From CAMBRQ01 sp945870325 (GTDB lineage: Bacteria > Bacillota > Clostridia > Lachnospirales > Lachnospiraceae): 64,000 bases of DNA. The notes below the pieces were generated by a model. It did not search any database, was not told the origin of the DNA, and was given only the letters and a program-made list of their open reading frames with translations. Within the stretch, counting starts at the first letter, position 1; the number at the start of each line of letters is the position of its first letter. The position numbers and the translations under genes are program-made. Location: NCBI RefSeq assembly GCF_050313795.1, contig NZ_JBNPMC010000005.1:53918-117917 (forward strand). Direction: 5' to 3'. Shown here one piece after another: positions 7,760-17,415 of this stretch.

Positions 7760-9616
7760 ATGAGAACGAAAAAATTCAATTATCAACTAGTGATACGCAG
7801 AATTTTTTTAATCTTGTTAGATATTATATGTATTATACTAGCTTCGTTTTTTGCTTTAGCAACAAGATTTGAATTCATTATCTATCAGATTCCGGAGGAA
7901 TATCTGGCAGAATTGACAAGATACGAGCCGATGTTTGTACTATCGACAATCATCATATTTGCATTATTTAGAATATACAGCAGCCTGTGGGAGTACGCGG
8001 GACCGCAGGAGATTATAAGTATCGTATGGGCATGTGTCGTATTAGGAGTATTAGAACTTGGAATTGTCATATTGAGCGGAGGATTCCTTCCGAGGAGTTA
8101 TTATCTTCTTAGGACCATCTATCTGGTTATATTCGTGATCGGAACAAGGTTCTCTTACCGCTTGATAAGACTTAAGAAGCAGAATCGCAGTCTTCCGTGG
8201 AAACAGCAGAGAAAAGTTATGATCATCGGGGCAGGAGAGGCCGGTAGGTCATTGCTTGTTGAGATTCAGAACAGTAAGTATTTGAATCAGAGAGTGTGCT
8301 GCGTGATAGATGATGACCCGAATAAGGTTGGAAAATATATACGTGGTGTTAGGGTGGTAGGAGATCGCTATAGTATTAAGAAATATGCACATAAATATAA
8401 TATACAGCAGATTATCATTACTATACCATCTGCTTCTGTAGTCCAGTTGCGACCGATATTAGATATCTGTAAAGAGACAGAGTGTGAACTGAAGATGCTT
8501 CCGGGAGTATACCAACTGGTCAATGGAGAGGTGAGTACCAGTAAACTGCGTCCGGTAAGTATCGATGATCTGTTAGGCAGAGAAGAAATCCAGGTTAATC
8601 TGGATGAGATTATGAGTTATGTATCCGGCAAAGTAGTTATGGTCACTGGCGGAGGAGGATCCATTGGAAGCGAGTTATGCAGACAGATAGCCAGACATCA
8701 TCCAAATCAGTTGATTATCTTCGATATCTATGAAAATAACGCATATGATATTCAGCAGGAATTGCTGCATGATATTCCTAAACTGAATCTGGTTGTGCTG
8801 ATTGGTTCCGTAAGAGATGAGAACCGACTGGATGATATCTTCGGACAGTATCATCCGGACATCGTCTATCATGCAGCTGCGCATAAGCATGTTCCGCTGA
8901 TGGAGAATAGTCCGAATGAGGCGATTAAGAATAACGTGCTGGGAACTTATAAACTGGTTCAGATGGCTCATAAGTGGAAAGTAGAAAAATTTGTCCAGAT
9001 CTCAACAGATAAAGCGGTCAATCCTACGAATATCATGGGAGCATCCAAAAGAATCTGCGAGATGATTATACAGACATTCGATAAGCACTCCGATACAGAG
9101 TATGTTGCGGTGCGTTTTGGTAATGTGCTGGGAAGCAATGGAAGTGTAATTCCGCTATTCAAGAGACAGATTGCAAGCGGAGGGCCTGTAACAGTAACGC
9201 ATCCGGACATCATCCGCTATTTTATGACCATACCGGAGGCGGTATCTCTGGTGCTGCAGGCGGGGGCCTATGCAAGAGGCGGTGAGATCTTCGTGCTGGA
9301 TATGGGAGAGCCGGTTAAGATCATGGATCTGGCGAAGAATATGATTCGGTTGTCCGGGCTTATATTAGGGAAGGATATAGAGATAGAGATCACCGGACTT
9401 CGTCCCGGGGAGAAGTTATATGAAGAACTTCTGATGGATGAAGAAGGAATGACAGATACTCCGAATAAATTAATCCATATCGGGCATCCGATTGATGTAG
9501 ATGAAGGAAAATTGTATCAGGCTCTGCAGGTGCTGGATGAGGCTGCTGAGAATGAGACGGATGATATGAGGATGATTGTGGAGAGTATCGTGCCGACTTA
9601 TCATCCGAAGCCATAG
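7760..9616 (+). CDS. Membrane-bound nucleotide-sugar dehydratase/epimerase (CapD/WbpM/PglF type)
   Basis: 618 residues. Four hydrophobic segments in the first 150 residues form the membrane anchor. A CoA-binding-like Rossmann domain follows (IIGAGEAGRSLL, about 155-166), and then an SDR domain with the cofactor loop VTGGGGSIGSELCRQ. The catalytic region STDKAVNPTNIMGASKR matches UDP-GlcNAc 4,6-dehydratases of this large class. It would make UDP-4-keto-6-deoxy-HexNAc at the membrane for the first sugar of the repeat unit. It is the first gene of a long plus-strand series of polysaccharide genes and stands next to the initiating transferase, the usual pairing. The exact stereochemistry cannot be read from the sequence. 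Confidence 0.88.
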   Translation: MRTKKFNYQLVIRRIFLILLDIICIILASFFALATRFEFIIYQIPEEYLAELTRYEPMFVLSTIIIFALFRIYSSLWEYAGPQEIISIVWACVVLGVLELGIVILSGGFLPRSYYLLRTIYLVIFVIGTRFSYRLIRLKKQNRSLPWKQQRKVMIIGAGEAGRSLLVEIQNSKYLNQRVCCVIDDDPNKVGKYIRGVRVVGDRYSIKKYAHKYNIQQIIITIPSASVVQLRPILDICKETECELKMLPGVYQLVNGEVSTSKLRPVSIDDLLGREEIQVNLDEIMSYVSGKVVMVTGGGGSIGSELCRQIARHHPNQLIIFDIYENNAYDIQQELLHDIPKLNLVVLIGSVRDENRLDDIFGQYHPDIVYHAAAHKHVPLMENSPNEAIKNNVLGTYKLVQMAHKWKVEKFVQISTDKAVNPTNIMGASKRICEMIIQTFDKHSDTEYVAVRFGNVLGSNGSVIPLFKRQIASGGPVTVTHPDIIRYFMTIPEAVSLVLQAGAYARGGEIFVLDMGEPVKIMDLAKNMIRLSGLILGKDIEIEITGLRPGEKLYEELLMDEEGMTDTPNKLIHIGHPIDVDEGKLYQALQVLDEAAENETDDMRMIVESIVPTYHPKP

Positions 9617-9730
9617 GTAGCAGATAAAGGTAGGGATATGAAATATCGCTACCTTATGTTGCATAGTAGCATATGGAAAGATTTTGTGAAGTTATAAAAT
9701 TCTTATAAGCAGAGTCGGGGGAAGAAAAGA

Positions 9731-10336
9731 ATGTATAAAAATGGATTCAAAAGGGTGATAGATTGTATCGTATCCTTCCTTGTCTTAGTTATAGGTGCAA
9801 TTCCAATGTTGTTGGTTGCTCTACTTATAAAAATTGATTCGCCGGGTCCGATTTTATTCAAACAGGAACGAATCGGAAAAGATGGGAAAGTGTTTAAGAT
9901 ATTGAAATTCAGAAGTATGTGTCAGGGAGCGGAACATACAGGTTCAGGCGTTTATTCCGGCAAGGGTGATTCGCGTGTTACACGGATAGGTAGGATTATC
10001 CGTGCTACTAGTATCGATGAACTTCCCCAGGCAATCAATATTTTAAGAGGGGATATGGCTTTAATTGGTCCGCGTCCGCCGCTTACTTATCATCCCTGGC
10101 CTTATGAAGAGTATACAGATGAGCAGAAAAGAATGTTTCATGTTCGTCCTGGTATTACCGGATGGGCACAAGTGCATGGGAGAAAGGATGTTGAGTGGCA
10201 CAAGCGAATTCAATTAAATGTTTGGTATGTGGATCATGTATCATTTTTGTTGGATGTTAAGATTTTCTTTATGACAATATTCAAAGTTCTAAGTAACGCT
10301 GATAATGAGAATGTAGGAGAAACCGTAAAGAGATGA
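9731..10336 (+). CDS. Initiating undecaprenyl-phosphate sugar phosphotransferase (short PglC/WcaJ type)
   Basis: 201 residues, the short monotopic form. One N-terminal hydrophobic re-entrant helix (about 10-33) is followed by KIDSPGPILFKQERIG and KILKFRSM, the family's hallmark stretches. The catalytic Asp-Glu pair is in ATSIDELPQAINILRGDMAL, with GPRPPL downstream. It moves a sugar-1-phosphate from a UDP-sugar to undecaprenyl phosphate, the committed step of repeat-unit assembly. GGGGGAAGAAAAGA upstream gives the ribosome site. It probably uses the product of the preceding dehydratase after amination (inference). Confidence 0.9.
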   Translation: MYKNGFKRVIDCIVSFLVLVIGAIPMLLVALLIKIDSPGPILFKQERIGKDGKVFKILKFRSMCQGAEHTGSGVYSGKGDSRVTRIGRIIRATSIDELPQAINILRGDMALIGPRPPLTYHPWPYEEYTDEQKRMFHVRPGITGWAQVHGRKDVEWHKRIQLNVWYVDHVSFLLDVKIFFMTIFKVLSNADNENVGETVKR

Positions 10337-10379
10337 GATAAGTTTGGCATATGCTTGTTATTGAAGAAGAGGAAGAATT

Positions 10380-11213
10380 ATGGGATTAAAATTGATGTAC
10401 ATAACAAACAGACCTGATGTTGCAAAGATTGCGGAGAACGCAGGTGTAGATCGTATCTTCATTGATATGGAGTATATTGGAAAGTCGGAACGTCAGGGTG
10501 GAATGGATACAGTCCAATCACACCATACAGTAGAGGATATTAAAAGGGTGAAAAAAGCTGTCCATACATCAGAAATAATGGTTAGAGTGAATCCGATTCA
10601 TGATGCAACGGCAGATTACTTTTCTTCAAAAGAGGAAATTGATGCAGTTATTAAGGCTGGTGCAGATGTCCTTATGTTACCTTATTTTAAGGCGGTGGAT
10701 GAAGTCAATGAATTCGTAGAGTTGGTGAATGGTCGGGCAAAGACATTGCCATTGGTAGAAACACCGGAAGCGGTTGGGATTATAGATGAGATTCTAAAAA
10801 TCAAGGGAATCGATGAAATCTTTGTTGGCTTGAATGATTTAAGTTTGGGATATGGAAAGAAATTCATGTTTGAACTTCTTACAGATGGCACAGTGGAAAA
10901 ATTATGTTTGAAATTCAAACTGGCCGGAGTCCCGTATGGATTTGGCGGTATTGCTGCGCTTGGTAAGGGGATGCTTCCCGCAGAATATATAATCAGAGAA
11001 CACTATAGGCTTGGTTCTACATGCGTGATTCTTTCAAGAAGTTTTTGCAATGTAAGTAAAATAAACGATTTGGATGAAATAAATACAACTTTTCTGGATG
11101 GTATAAGAGGGATTCGTAATCTGGAGCAGGAATGTAAGAAATACAGCGATTATTTCAAAGAAAATGAACAGATTGTTGCAGAAAAAGTGCAAATGATTCG
11201 TGGCAATATGTAA
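10380..11213 (+). CDS. HpcH/HpaI-family aldolase
   Basis: 277 residues, the usual size for class II pyruvate aldolases of the HpcH/HpaI (citrate-lyase-like) family. The metal-binding pair is visible: the glutamate in LPLVETPEA (about residue 125) and the aspartate in VGLNDLSLGYG (about 152). A VRVNP segment supplies the substrate arginine. Such enzymes join pyruvate or oxaloacetate to an aldehyde, or split such products, giving a 2-keto acid. It sits directly before a 2-hydroxyacid dehydrogenase, which would reduce a 2-keto acid, and then an asparagine-synthetase-like ligase. These neighbours suggest that it makes a small acid used to decorate the polysaccharide (inference). The substrate is unknown. 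Confidence 0.78.
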   Translation: MGLKLMYITNRPDVAKIAENAGVDRIFIDMEYIGKSERQGGMDTVQSHHTVEDIKRVKKAVHTSEIMVRVNPIHDATADYFSSKEEIDAVIKAGADVLMLPYFKAVDEVNEFVELVNGRAKTLPLVETPEAVGIIDEILKIKGIDEIFVGLNDLSLGYGKKFMFELLTDGTVEKLCLKFKLAGVPYGFGGIAALGKGMLPAEYIIREHYRLGSTCVILSRSFCNVSKINDLDEINTTFLDGIRGIRNLEQECKKYSDYFKENEQIVAEKVQMIRGNM

Positions 11214-11233
11214 GATAAAAAGGAGAAACCTAC

Positions 11234-12124
11234 ATGAATCTATTGATTACGGGAGCATGGCAAAGCGCAAAAGAGAATATTGGTAAAATTGAGCAGATGG
11301 GACATGTGGTTTCTTTTTGCCAATATGAAAAGGATGAACTGCCATGCGAATATGAGTGGGTAGAGGGAGTTATTTGTAATGGACTGTTTCTTTACCATCC
11401 TATTGAAAGGTTTAGTAATTTGAAATATATACAGTTGACAAGTGCGGGATTTGACCGTGTTCCTATGGAATATGTGAAAGAACATGACATTGAGATTCAT
11501 AACGCACGGGGTGTTTATAGTATTCCTATGGCGGAGTTTGCTGTAAGCGGAGTGTTGCAATTATATAAACAGGCATCTTATTTTCGTGAGAATCAGAAAT
11601 TACATAGATGGGAAAAGCATCGTGGTTTGAAGGAACTGTATGGTAAGACAGTATGCATAGTCGGATGTGGCAGTGTGGGCACAGAGTGCGCAAAGCGGTT
11701 TCAGGCTTTTGGGTGTAATGTGATTGGAATAGCGACTTCTGAAAGAGAGCAGTTATATTTTGATGAAGTGAAAGCGGCTGATACTTTAGATGAAGTACTT
11801 GTTCGGGCGGATGTAGTTGTGCTGACGGTTCCCCTTGCGGAAGATACCTGGCACATGATTGATGAAGAACGATTTGAGAAAATCAAGAATGGAGCAATTC
11901 TTGTTAATATTGCAAGAGGAGCAATAGTTGATGGTAATGCATTAGAGAAAGCATTGGATGGACGACTGGGTGGCGCAGTTTTAGATGTGTTTGAAGAAGA
12001 ACCGCTAAGTGCCGATAGCCCTTTATGGAATAAGGGGAATGTAATCATTACATCACACAATAGTTTTGTGGGAGAAGGAAACCAGGAGAGACTTTGTCAT
12101 ACTATATTTAGTAATATGGAATGA
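11234..12124 (+). CDS. D-2-hydroxyacid dehydrogenase family protein
   Basis: 296 residues, slightly short for the family (about 310-330), the missing part being at the C-terminus. The NAD-binding loop VGCGSVGTECAKRF lies at about 143-156. The catalytic triad appears as the arginine in NIARGAIVDG, the glutamate in VFEEEPL and the histidine in ITSHNSF. It would reduce a 2-keto acid to the D-2-hydroxy acid with NAD(P)H. It is 20 bases after the aldolase gene and ends almost at the next gene, so the three are probably co-translated. Its substrate is probably the aldolase product (inference). Confidence 0.82.
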   Translation: MNLLITGAWQSAKENIGKIEQMGHVVSFCQYEKDELPCEYEWVEGVICNGLFLYHPIERFSNLKYIQLTSAGFDRVPMEYVKEHDIEIHNARGVYSIPMAEFAVSGVLQLYKQASYFRENQKLHRWEKHRGLKELYGKTVCIVGCGSVGTECAKRFQAFGCNVIGIATSEREQLYFDEVKAADTLDEVLVRADVVVLTVPLAEDTWHMIDEERFEKIKNGAILVNIARGAIVDGNALEKALDGRLGGAVLDVFEEEPLSADSPLWNKGNVIITSHNSFVGEGNQERLCHTIFSNME

Positions 12125-12147
12125 GGAGCAAAAGAAAGGAAAGTAAG

Positions 12148-13767
12148 ATGTCTTATTATTCACCAAATGAAATGAAAAAAGTTTTGAATGACTGTCCGGA
12201 ATTCAGGGACAAATTATATTGCAGGGGATTCTTAATTACGAATGAAAAACAGAATCTTGCGGAGGGTTATCCTTTTTATTCGAATTGGATGGAATGTACT
12301 ATTGCAGATGGAAAGTATTTTATCTATACACATAAAGAAACTTATGTGTATGTATATGAAAAAGAAGGATATACATACTTTTTGATTGGTCATGCATATG
12401 ATCCATATAATATGGTGATAGATGAGAATGAACTTTTAAAACGCATGGCAGAAGCCAGACAAAGTGGAACTGATGCTTTCTGGAAGGAAGAAAGCAATCT
12501 GACAGGTGTTTTTTGCGTAGGATATGCTACAAAGAATGGAGTAGTATATTCAACGGATTGTGCTGGAATGCAGTTGGTTTATCATGGGACAATAGATGAA
12601 AAATTATTCGTAACTTCTCATAGCAAATTAGTTGCAGATTTAAAGGGATTGCAGCAAAGTAAATATATTAAAAAATTAATAAATAATAGATTTTGGCATT
12701 ATTGGGGGACTTGGTTACCTGGAGATTTATCACCATTTACAGAATTAAGAAGAATGCAACCCAATTGTGCCGGGATCTATGAGGAAAAGAGCGGACGAAT
12801 CGTTACAAAGAGGTATTATCCTTTTTATGAAGTGAAGGAAACCCGGACAGAGGAAGAATATCAGAATACAATTCATGAACTTGGACAAATTATGTCCAAT
12901 ACGATGAAATGTATTGCTGATAAATGGCCAGAAAAAAAAGTTTCTATTTCGGTAACCGGGGGACGGGATAGTATGACAGCGCTATCTTGTGCTAATGGGA
13001 TATACGATAAGTTTTCTTATTTTAGTTATATTTCTAATGTGGATGAATCTGTGGATGCGGAAGCGGCACAAAAGATATGTAAATATCTGGGGTTAAAGCA
13101 TGAACTGTACGAAATACCAGAGGAATGGGATGGATATAAATACTTAGATGTATTTAAGAAAGTAATGGAATGCAATGCAGGATGTATAGGAGAGAATAAT
13201 ACGAATGATTTGAAAAAAAGATTGTATTTTTCTCAGAACCCGCCATGCGATATAGAAGTTAAATCTTGGGTTAATGAGATGGGAAGAGGATGGTATTATA
13301 ATAAATATAATAAGAAAAAATTCCCGAAATATCCATATCCAAGTTACTGGAGAGCTATGCATAAAGTGTATGTAACACCGTGGCTGATAAAAGAGACGGA
13401 TAAAGTTTTCGCGAATTATCTGAAACGATATTATAGCAAAAAGACATTTGACAAGTTGTCGTGGTTGGAACTTTATTTTTGGGAATTTGCATGGAGTGGC
13501 GGAGAAGGTGTCTTTCTGACATCGGAGCATCGGGTATCTTATGATATTACGATACCATTCAATAATCGAAAATATATAGAGAAAATGCTTACAGTTCCTT
13601 TGGAAAAAAGAAAAATAGATGCGATTCCTAATGATTTAATAACATATATGGAACCTAGAATTGTTGAAACAGGCATTGTAATAAAAGATATTTCACATAC
13701 GAGTTTCAGGGCATTTATTGTAAGAATTTATTTGGAGATTTTTTCAAAGATAAGATTCCGTATTTGA
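12148..13767 (+). CDS. Asparagine-synthetase-like ATP-dependent ligase without the glutaminase cysteine
   Basis: 539 residues. The C-terminal synthetase domain has the ATP-pyrophosphatase loop SVTGGRDSM (about 268-276). The N-terminal domain resembles the class II glutamine amidotransferase fold (VFCVGYATKNGVVYSTDCAG near 125-145), but position 2 is Ser, not the obligatory N-terminal Cys. Ammonia from glutamine is therefore unlikely; beta-lactam synthetase and CarA are known relatives with a dead amidotransferase domain. I chose ATG 12148 (AAAGGA seven bases upstream) over a start at 12121 that overlaps the previous stop. It probably activates a carboxylate as acyl-AMP and joins it to an amine. 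The position after the aldolase and dehydrogenase suggests that their hydroxy acid is a substrate (inference). Confidence 0.75.
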   Translation: MSYYSPNEMKKVLNDCPEFRDKLYCRGFLITNEKQNLAEGYPFYSNWMECTIADGKYFIYTHKETYVYVYEKEGYTYFLIGHAYDPYNMVIDENELLKRMAEARQSGTDAFWKEESNLTGVFCVGYATKNGVVYSTDCAGMQLVYHGTIDEKLFVTSHSKLVADLKGLQQSKYIKKLINNRFWHYWGTWLPGDLSPFTELRRMQPNCAGIYEEKSGRIVTKRYYPFYEVKETRTEEEYQNTIHELGQIMSNTMKCIADKWPEKKVSISVTGGRDSMTALSCANGIYDKFSYFSYISNVDESVDAEAAQKICKYLGLKHELYEIPEEWDGYKYLDVFKKVMECNAGCIGENNTNDLKKRLYFSQNPPCDIEVKSWVNEMGRGWYYNKYNKKKFPKYPYPSYWRAMHKVYVTPWLIKETDKVFANYLKRYYSKKTFDKLSWLELYFWEFAWSGGEGVFLTSEHRVSYDITIPFNNRKYIEKMLTVPLEKRKIDAIPNDLITYMEPRIVETGIVIKDISHTSFRAFIVRIYLEIFSKIRFRI

Positions 13768-13778
13768 GGAGAAATGTT

Positions 13779-15149
13779 ATGAGTTATGGAATATTGACAT
13801 TGCTGCCAGCCGTGCTTGTAATAATGACGGCTATCAAGACAAAACGTACAACGGAAGCTTTGCTGATGGGAGTCGTTTCTTCGTATTTGATTATTTGTAT
13901 AGCTGATGGAAAGAATTTTATTACAACTATAACGGATTCTTTCTTTAGTGTAATAACAGATTATGATACAATGTGGCTGGTAATTGTATGTGGTTTGTTT
14001 GGAAGTTTGATAGCACTTATTAATGCGGCAAATGGTACACATGCAATTGCAAGATTTCTGGGAAAGATATGTAAATCACAGAAATCCACTTTGCTTGTTG
14101 CCTGGATATTAGGTATTATTATTTTTGTTGATGACTATATGAATATCCTGACGATCAGTGCATGTACAAAAAAATTGTCTGATGAAAGGAAAACACCGCG
14201 AGAAGCATTGGCATATGTTATTGATTCAACGGGAGCGCCTGTTTGTGTCTTACTGCCGTTTTCTACGTGGGCCATATTTTTTGCAGGTGTTTTTTATGAA
14301 CAGGAGAGTGTGAAGAATCTTGGATATGGAAATGCTATTCAGACTTATATTCATGTAATTCCATATATATTTTATGCGATTGCGGCATTGCTTATAGTTC
14401 CGTTATTTATTTTTGGAATTATTCCAAGACTTGGAGCGATGAAAAAAGCTTATGAGAGAACAGAATTAACTGGGGCAGTGTATAGTAAAGAAAGTGAGAA
14501 ACTTAATAGGCAGGAGCATGAGGAAGTTGATATCAATGCCAGTATTTGGGACTTTTTAATTCCTATTGCAACTTTAATAATCGTACAGTTGGTAACAGAT
14601 GATATGTTTGTGGCTTTAGTTGCCGCTATACTTGTTTGTGCTTTCATGTACATACCAAGAAAAAAGCTATCGGGTGGAAAATTTTGTGATCTTTGGATTC
14701 AGGGATTTGCAGATCTGGTTCCGGCTTTGGCCATTATTATTACAGCATTATTTATGAGACAGGCTTCTGAAGACTTGATGTTATCCGAGTATGTTATTGG
14801 AATCATTCAGCCATTGGTGAGTGCAAAAATATTTCCTATGATTGCCTTTATTACCGTAGCAGGATTAGGGTTTATTACGGGAAGTAATTGGGGAATACCG
14901 GCGGTTTGCGCACCTATTATTATTCCGTTGGGTGCGGCACTTGATGTAAATTTGTTGCTCGTTATGGCAGCCATTGTTTCTGGTGGTACGTTTTGCAGTC
15001 ACGCTTGCTTTTATTCAGATGCAACAGTAATAACTTCAAGCGCTTGTGGAATTGATAATATGGATCATGTGTATACGCAGATTCCCTATGCAATTCTGGC
15101 ACTGATAATTGCATGTGTAGCATTTTTGATTGCAGGATTGGTTATGTAA
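13779..15149 (+). CDS. NhaC-family Na+/H+ antiporter-like transporter
   Basis: 456 residues with about 11-12 hydrophobic segments. Features of the NhaC/ion-transporter superfamily include the IIFVDDYMNILTISACTKKL segment with two membrane-embedded aspartates, PFSTWAIFFAG, and GSNWGIPAVCAPIIIPLG. The family exchanges sodium or small carboxylates and amino acids for protons. ATG 13779 follows GAGGAG with seven-base spacing. An antiporter inside a polysaccharide operon is unusual. Its place behind the aldolase-dehydrogenase-ligase genes suggests that it moves a precursor or product of that cassette (inference), but a plain sodium/proton antiporter is possible. Confidence 0.8.
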   Translation: MSYGILTLLPAVLVIMTAIKTKRTTEALLMGVVSSYLIICIADGKNFITTITDSFFSVITDYDTMWLVIVCGLFGSLIALINAANGTHAIARFLGKICKSQKSTLLVAWILGIIIFVDDYMNILTISACTKKLSDERKTPREALAYVIDSTGAPVCVLLPFSTWAIFFAGVFYEQESVKNLGYGNAIQTYIHVIPYIFYAIAALLIVPLFIFGIIPRLGAMKKAYERTELTGAVYSKESEKLNRQEHEEVDINASIWDFLIPIATLIIVQLVTDDMFVALVAAILVCAFMYIPRKKLSGGKFCDLWIQGFADLVPALAIIITALFMRQASEDLMLSEYVIGIIQPLVSAKIFPMIAFITVAGLGFITGSNWGIPAVCAPIIIPLGAALDVNLLLVMAAIVSGGTFCSHACFYSDATVITSSACGIDNMDHVYTQIPYAILALIIACVAFLIAGLVM

Positions 15150-15172
15150 TTTCATCAAAAGGAAATAGAATT

Positions 15173-16306
15173 ATGAAAAAAGTATTGCTTACAGCGACGG
15201 TACAGAGTCATATCGGACAATTTCATCGCCCGTTAGCGGAGGTTTTACATGAGAATGGGTATGAGGTGCATGTGGCGGCGAGGAATAACCTGGCAGAGAA
15301 GAATGGGCTGGAGTTGGATTTTGCAGATAAGATATATGATGTTCCGTTTTCTCGTTCACCGAAAAGTCTTGATAACATAAAAGCATATCGACAATTAAAA
15401 AAGATTATTGAACAGGAATCTTATGAAGTGATTCACTGTAATACACCTATGGGTGGTATTGTAACTCGTCTTGCTGCTGTTGGAGCAAGGCGAAAGGGAA
15501 CGAAAGTGTTTTATACGGCTCATGGCTTCCATTTTTATCAGGGGGCTCCTAAGAAGAATTGGTTGATATTTTATCCTATTGAGCGAGTTATGGCGAGATT
15601 TTGTGATACGTTAATCGCTATTACGAAAGAAGATTATTTGCTCGCTGGTAAGAAATTCCATACTAATATTGAGCGTATACATGGTGTTGGCGTATATACA
15701 GATCGTTATCATTCAGTGAATTCTGAGACAAGATGTGCCATGAGGCGAGCAGAGAATCTAGAGAAAGAAGATTATGTGATTCTATGTACTGGAGAACTGA
15801 ATGATAATAAGAATCAAAAAACTCTGATAGCAGCGACACCTATTCTCCGAGATAAGATTCCGAATCTCAAAATTCTTTTGGCTGGGAATGGTCCCCTAGA
15901 GGAGAAATTGAGAAATCAGATTATCAAACGAGGACTAGAAGATAATATTAGACTTCTGGGGTATCGCACAGACTTGGAGAAAATTACTCCTGCTGTTGAC
16001 TTAGTTGTATCTTGCAGTTATCGGGAAGGTCTTCCATTGAATATTTTAGAGGCTATGCTTTGTAAGAAGCCAGTAGTTACATCTATTAATCGGGGACATA
16101 AAGAATTAGTGAAAAACGATTTTAATGGTTACATGATTCCGGCGGATGATATGAAACAGTATATATCTAGAATCTGTATGCTTTATGCTAACCCTAGCCA
16201 GGCCGCAAAGATGGGAATGAACGGATACCGCAAGGCTCAGGCGTATACGGTGGAATCAGTAAAGCAGGAATTAAAGAGAATTTATAATCTGAATGATGTA
16301 GGATAG
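15173..16306 (+). CDS. Glycosyltransferase family 4
   Basis: 377 residues, GT-B fold. The N-terminal domain has SHIGQFHRPLAEVLHENGYEVH and VIHCNTPMGG. The C-terminal nucleotide-sugar domain has the typical E-x7-E motif region SYREGLPLNILEAMLCKKPVV. The closest described types are EpsD-like transferases that act early in repeat-unit assembly. ATG 15173 follows AAAAGGAAATAGAATT; the longer frame starting at 15113 lies inside the transporter gene. Donor and acceptor are unknown. Confidence 0.88.
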   Translation: MKKVLLTATVQSHIGQFHRPLAEVLHENGYEVHVAARNNLAEKNGLELDFADKIYDVPFSRSPKSLDNIKAYRQLKKIIEQESYEVIHCNTPMGGIVTRLAAVGARRKGTKVFYTAHGFHFYQGAPKKNWLIFYPIERVMARFCDTLIAITKEDYLLAGKKFHTNIERIHGVGVYTDRYHSVNSETRCAMRRAENLEKEDYVILCTGELNDNKNQKTLIAATPILRDKIPNLKILLAGNGPLEEKLRNQIIKRGLEDNIRLLGYRTDLEKITPAVDLVVSCSYREGLPLNILEAMLCKKPVVTSINRGHKELVKNDFNGYMIPADDMKQYISRICMLYANPSQAAKMGMNGYRKAQAYTVESVKQELKRIYNLNDVG

Positions 16307-16329
16307 TATATACTCTATGGTGGTATGAT

Positions 16330-17415
16330 ATGAAGATTGGAATATTAACACATTACAATGTAAATAATCAGGGGGCACAACTTCAGATGCTTGCCATGAA
16401 GTATTATCTGGAAGATATGGGGCATCAAGTGTGTATCTTGACTTATGAGAAGAACTTTGATTTTGATCAAAGTGAAGCAAGTAAAAACAGTATGTCTTTG
16501 CGTAATTTTCCTTATTATGTAAAAAATTATCTGATTGAAAAGGGAATTGGTCTTACTTTATTTAATACTAGAAAGGTATTGGCTCACAAGAGATCATGGA
16601 AGGAGTTAGAGTTCCAGCCCTATAATCATAATGATTGTGATATTATTATTATAGGTAGTGATGAGGTATATAGCATTGATGTGGGGTGCAATAAGATGAT
16701 GTATGGATATAATCTGAATAAACCTGCAATTGCTTATGCACCTGCATTCGGAAGGACTACAGAGGAAGTATTAAAAAAATTCAATTGTTATGATATGGTA
16801 AAGTCAGGTCTTAGCAGTATGTATAGACTTTCTGCAAGGGATACACATACCAGGGAAATGATTTACAATATGACAGGACAGCAGGTTCCTTTGGTTAGTG
16901 ATCCGGTTCTTTTGTATGATGGGCATGAATTTATCACATCAGTAAAGCCAATAAAGAAGAAATATCTTTTGGTGTATTCTTATGATAGAAATATGGTGGA
17001 TAAGGATGAGGTTCGTAATATTAAGCGCTATGCAAAGAAACATGGATTAATTACGGTATCTCTTGGGACATATCATAAGTGGTGTGATAAGAATATTGTC
17101 TGCAATGCAAGGGAATGGTATTCATATTTTCAAGATGCGGAGTGTGTGGTTACCGACACTTTTCATGGTACTGTTGTAGCAATCAAAAATCATTGTAATG
17201 TTGCAGTATTCATTAGAGAGAGTATTAATGCCTTTAAGTTGCAATCATTGCTCGAAGAAACAGGATTACAGAAAAGAAGATTAAAATGTCTAACGGCAAA
17301 AAATCTGGAATATGTGTTGTCTCAGACAATTGATTACAAAGAAGTAGATGCGAAGATTGATGTATTGCTTACTGTTAGCAGACGATACTTAGAAGAAGCA
17401 CTGGAGAAAATTTAA
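16330..17415 (+). CDS. Polysaccharide pyruvyltransferase family protein
   Basis: 361 residues of the CsaB/WcaK family, which transfers pyruvate from phosphoenolpyruvate to make ketal groups on sugars. Visible are the N-terminal NVNNQGAQLQMLAMKYYL loop, the IIIGSDEVYSID strand, the central PLVSDPVLLY element and the late VVTDTFHGTVVAIKN segment with the conserved FHG. Pyruvate ketals add negative charge to capsules. Its stop overlaps the start of the next gene (TAATG), indicating translational coupling with the FrhB-like protein. That pair recurs in Firmicute and archaeal surface-glycan loci. Confidence 0.88.
   Translation: MKIGILTHYNVNNQGAQLQMLAMKYYLEDMGHQVCILTYEKNFDFDQSEASKNSMSLRNFPYYVKNYLIEKGIGLTLFNTRKVLAHKRSWKELEFQPYNHNDCDIIIIGSDEVYSIDVGCNKMMYGYNLNKPAIAYAPAFGRTTEEVLKKFNCYDMVKSGLSSMYRLSARDTHTREMIYNMTGQQVPLVSDPVLLYDGHEFITSVKPIKKKYLLVYSYDRNMVDKDEVRNIKRYAKKHGLITVSLGTYHKWCDKNIVCNAREWYSYFQDAECVVTDTFHGTVVAIKNHCNVAVFIRESINAFKLQSLLEETGLQKRRLKCLTAKNLEYVLSQTIDYKEVDAKIDVLLTVSRRYLEEALEKI

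Noticed and set aside
12148..13767. Ordinary asparagine synthetase B
   Set aside because: The N-terminal catalytic cysteine is absent and the neighbours are an aldolase, a dehydrogenase and a polysaccharide locus.
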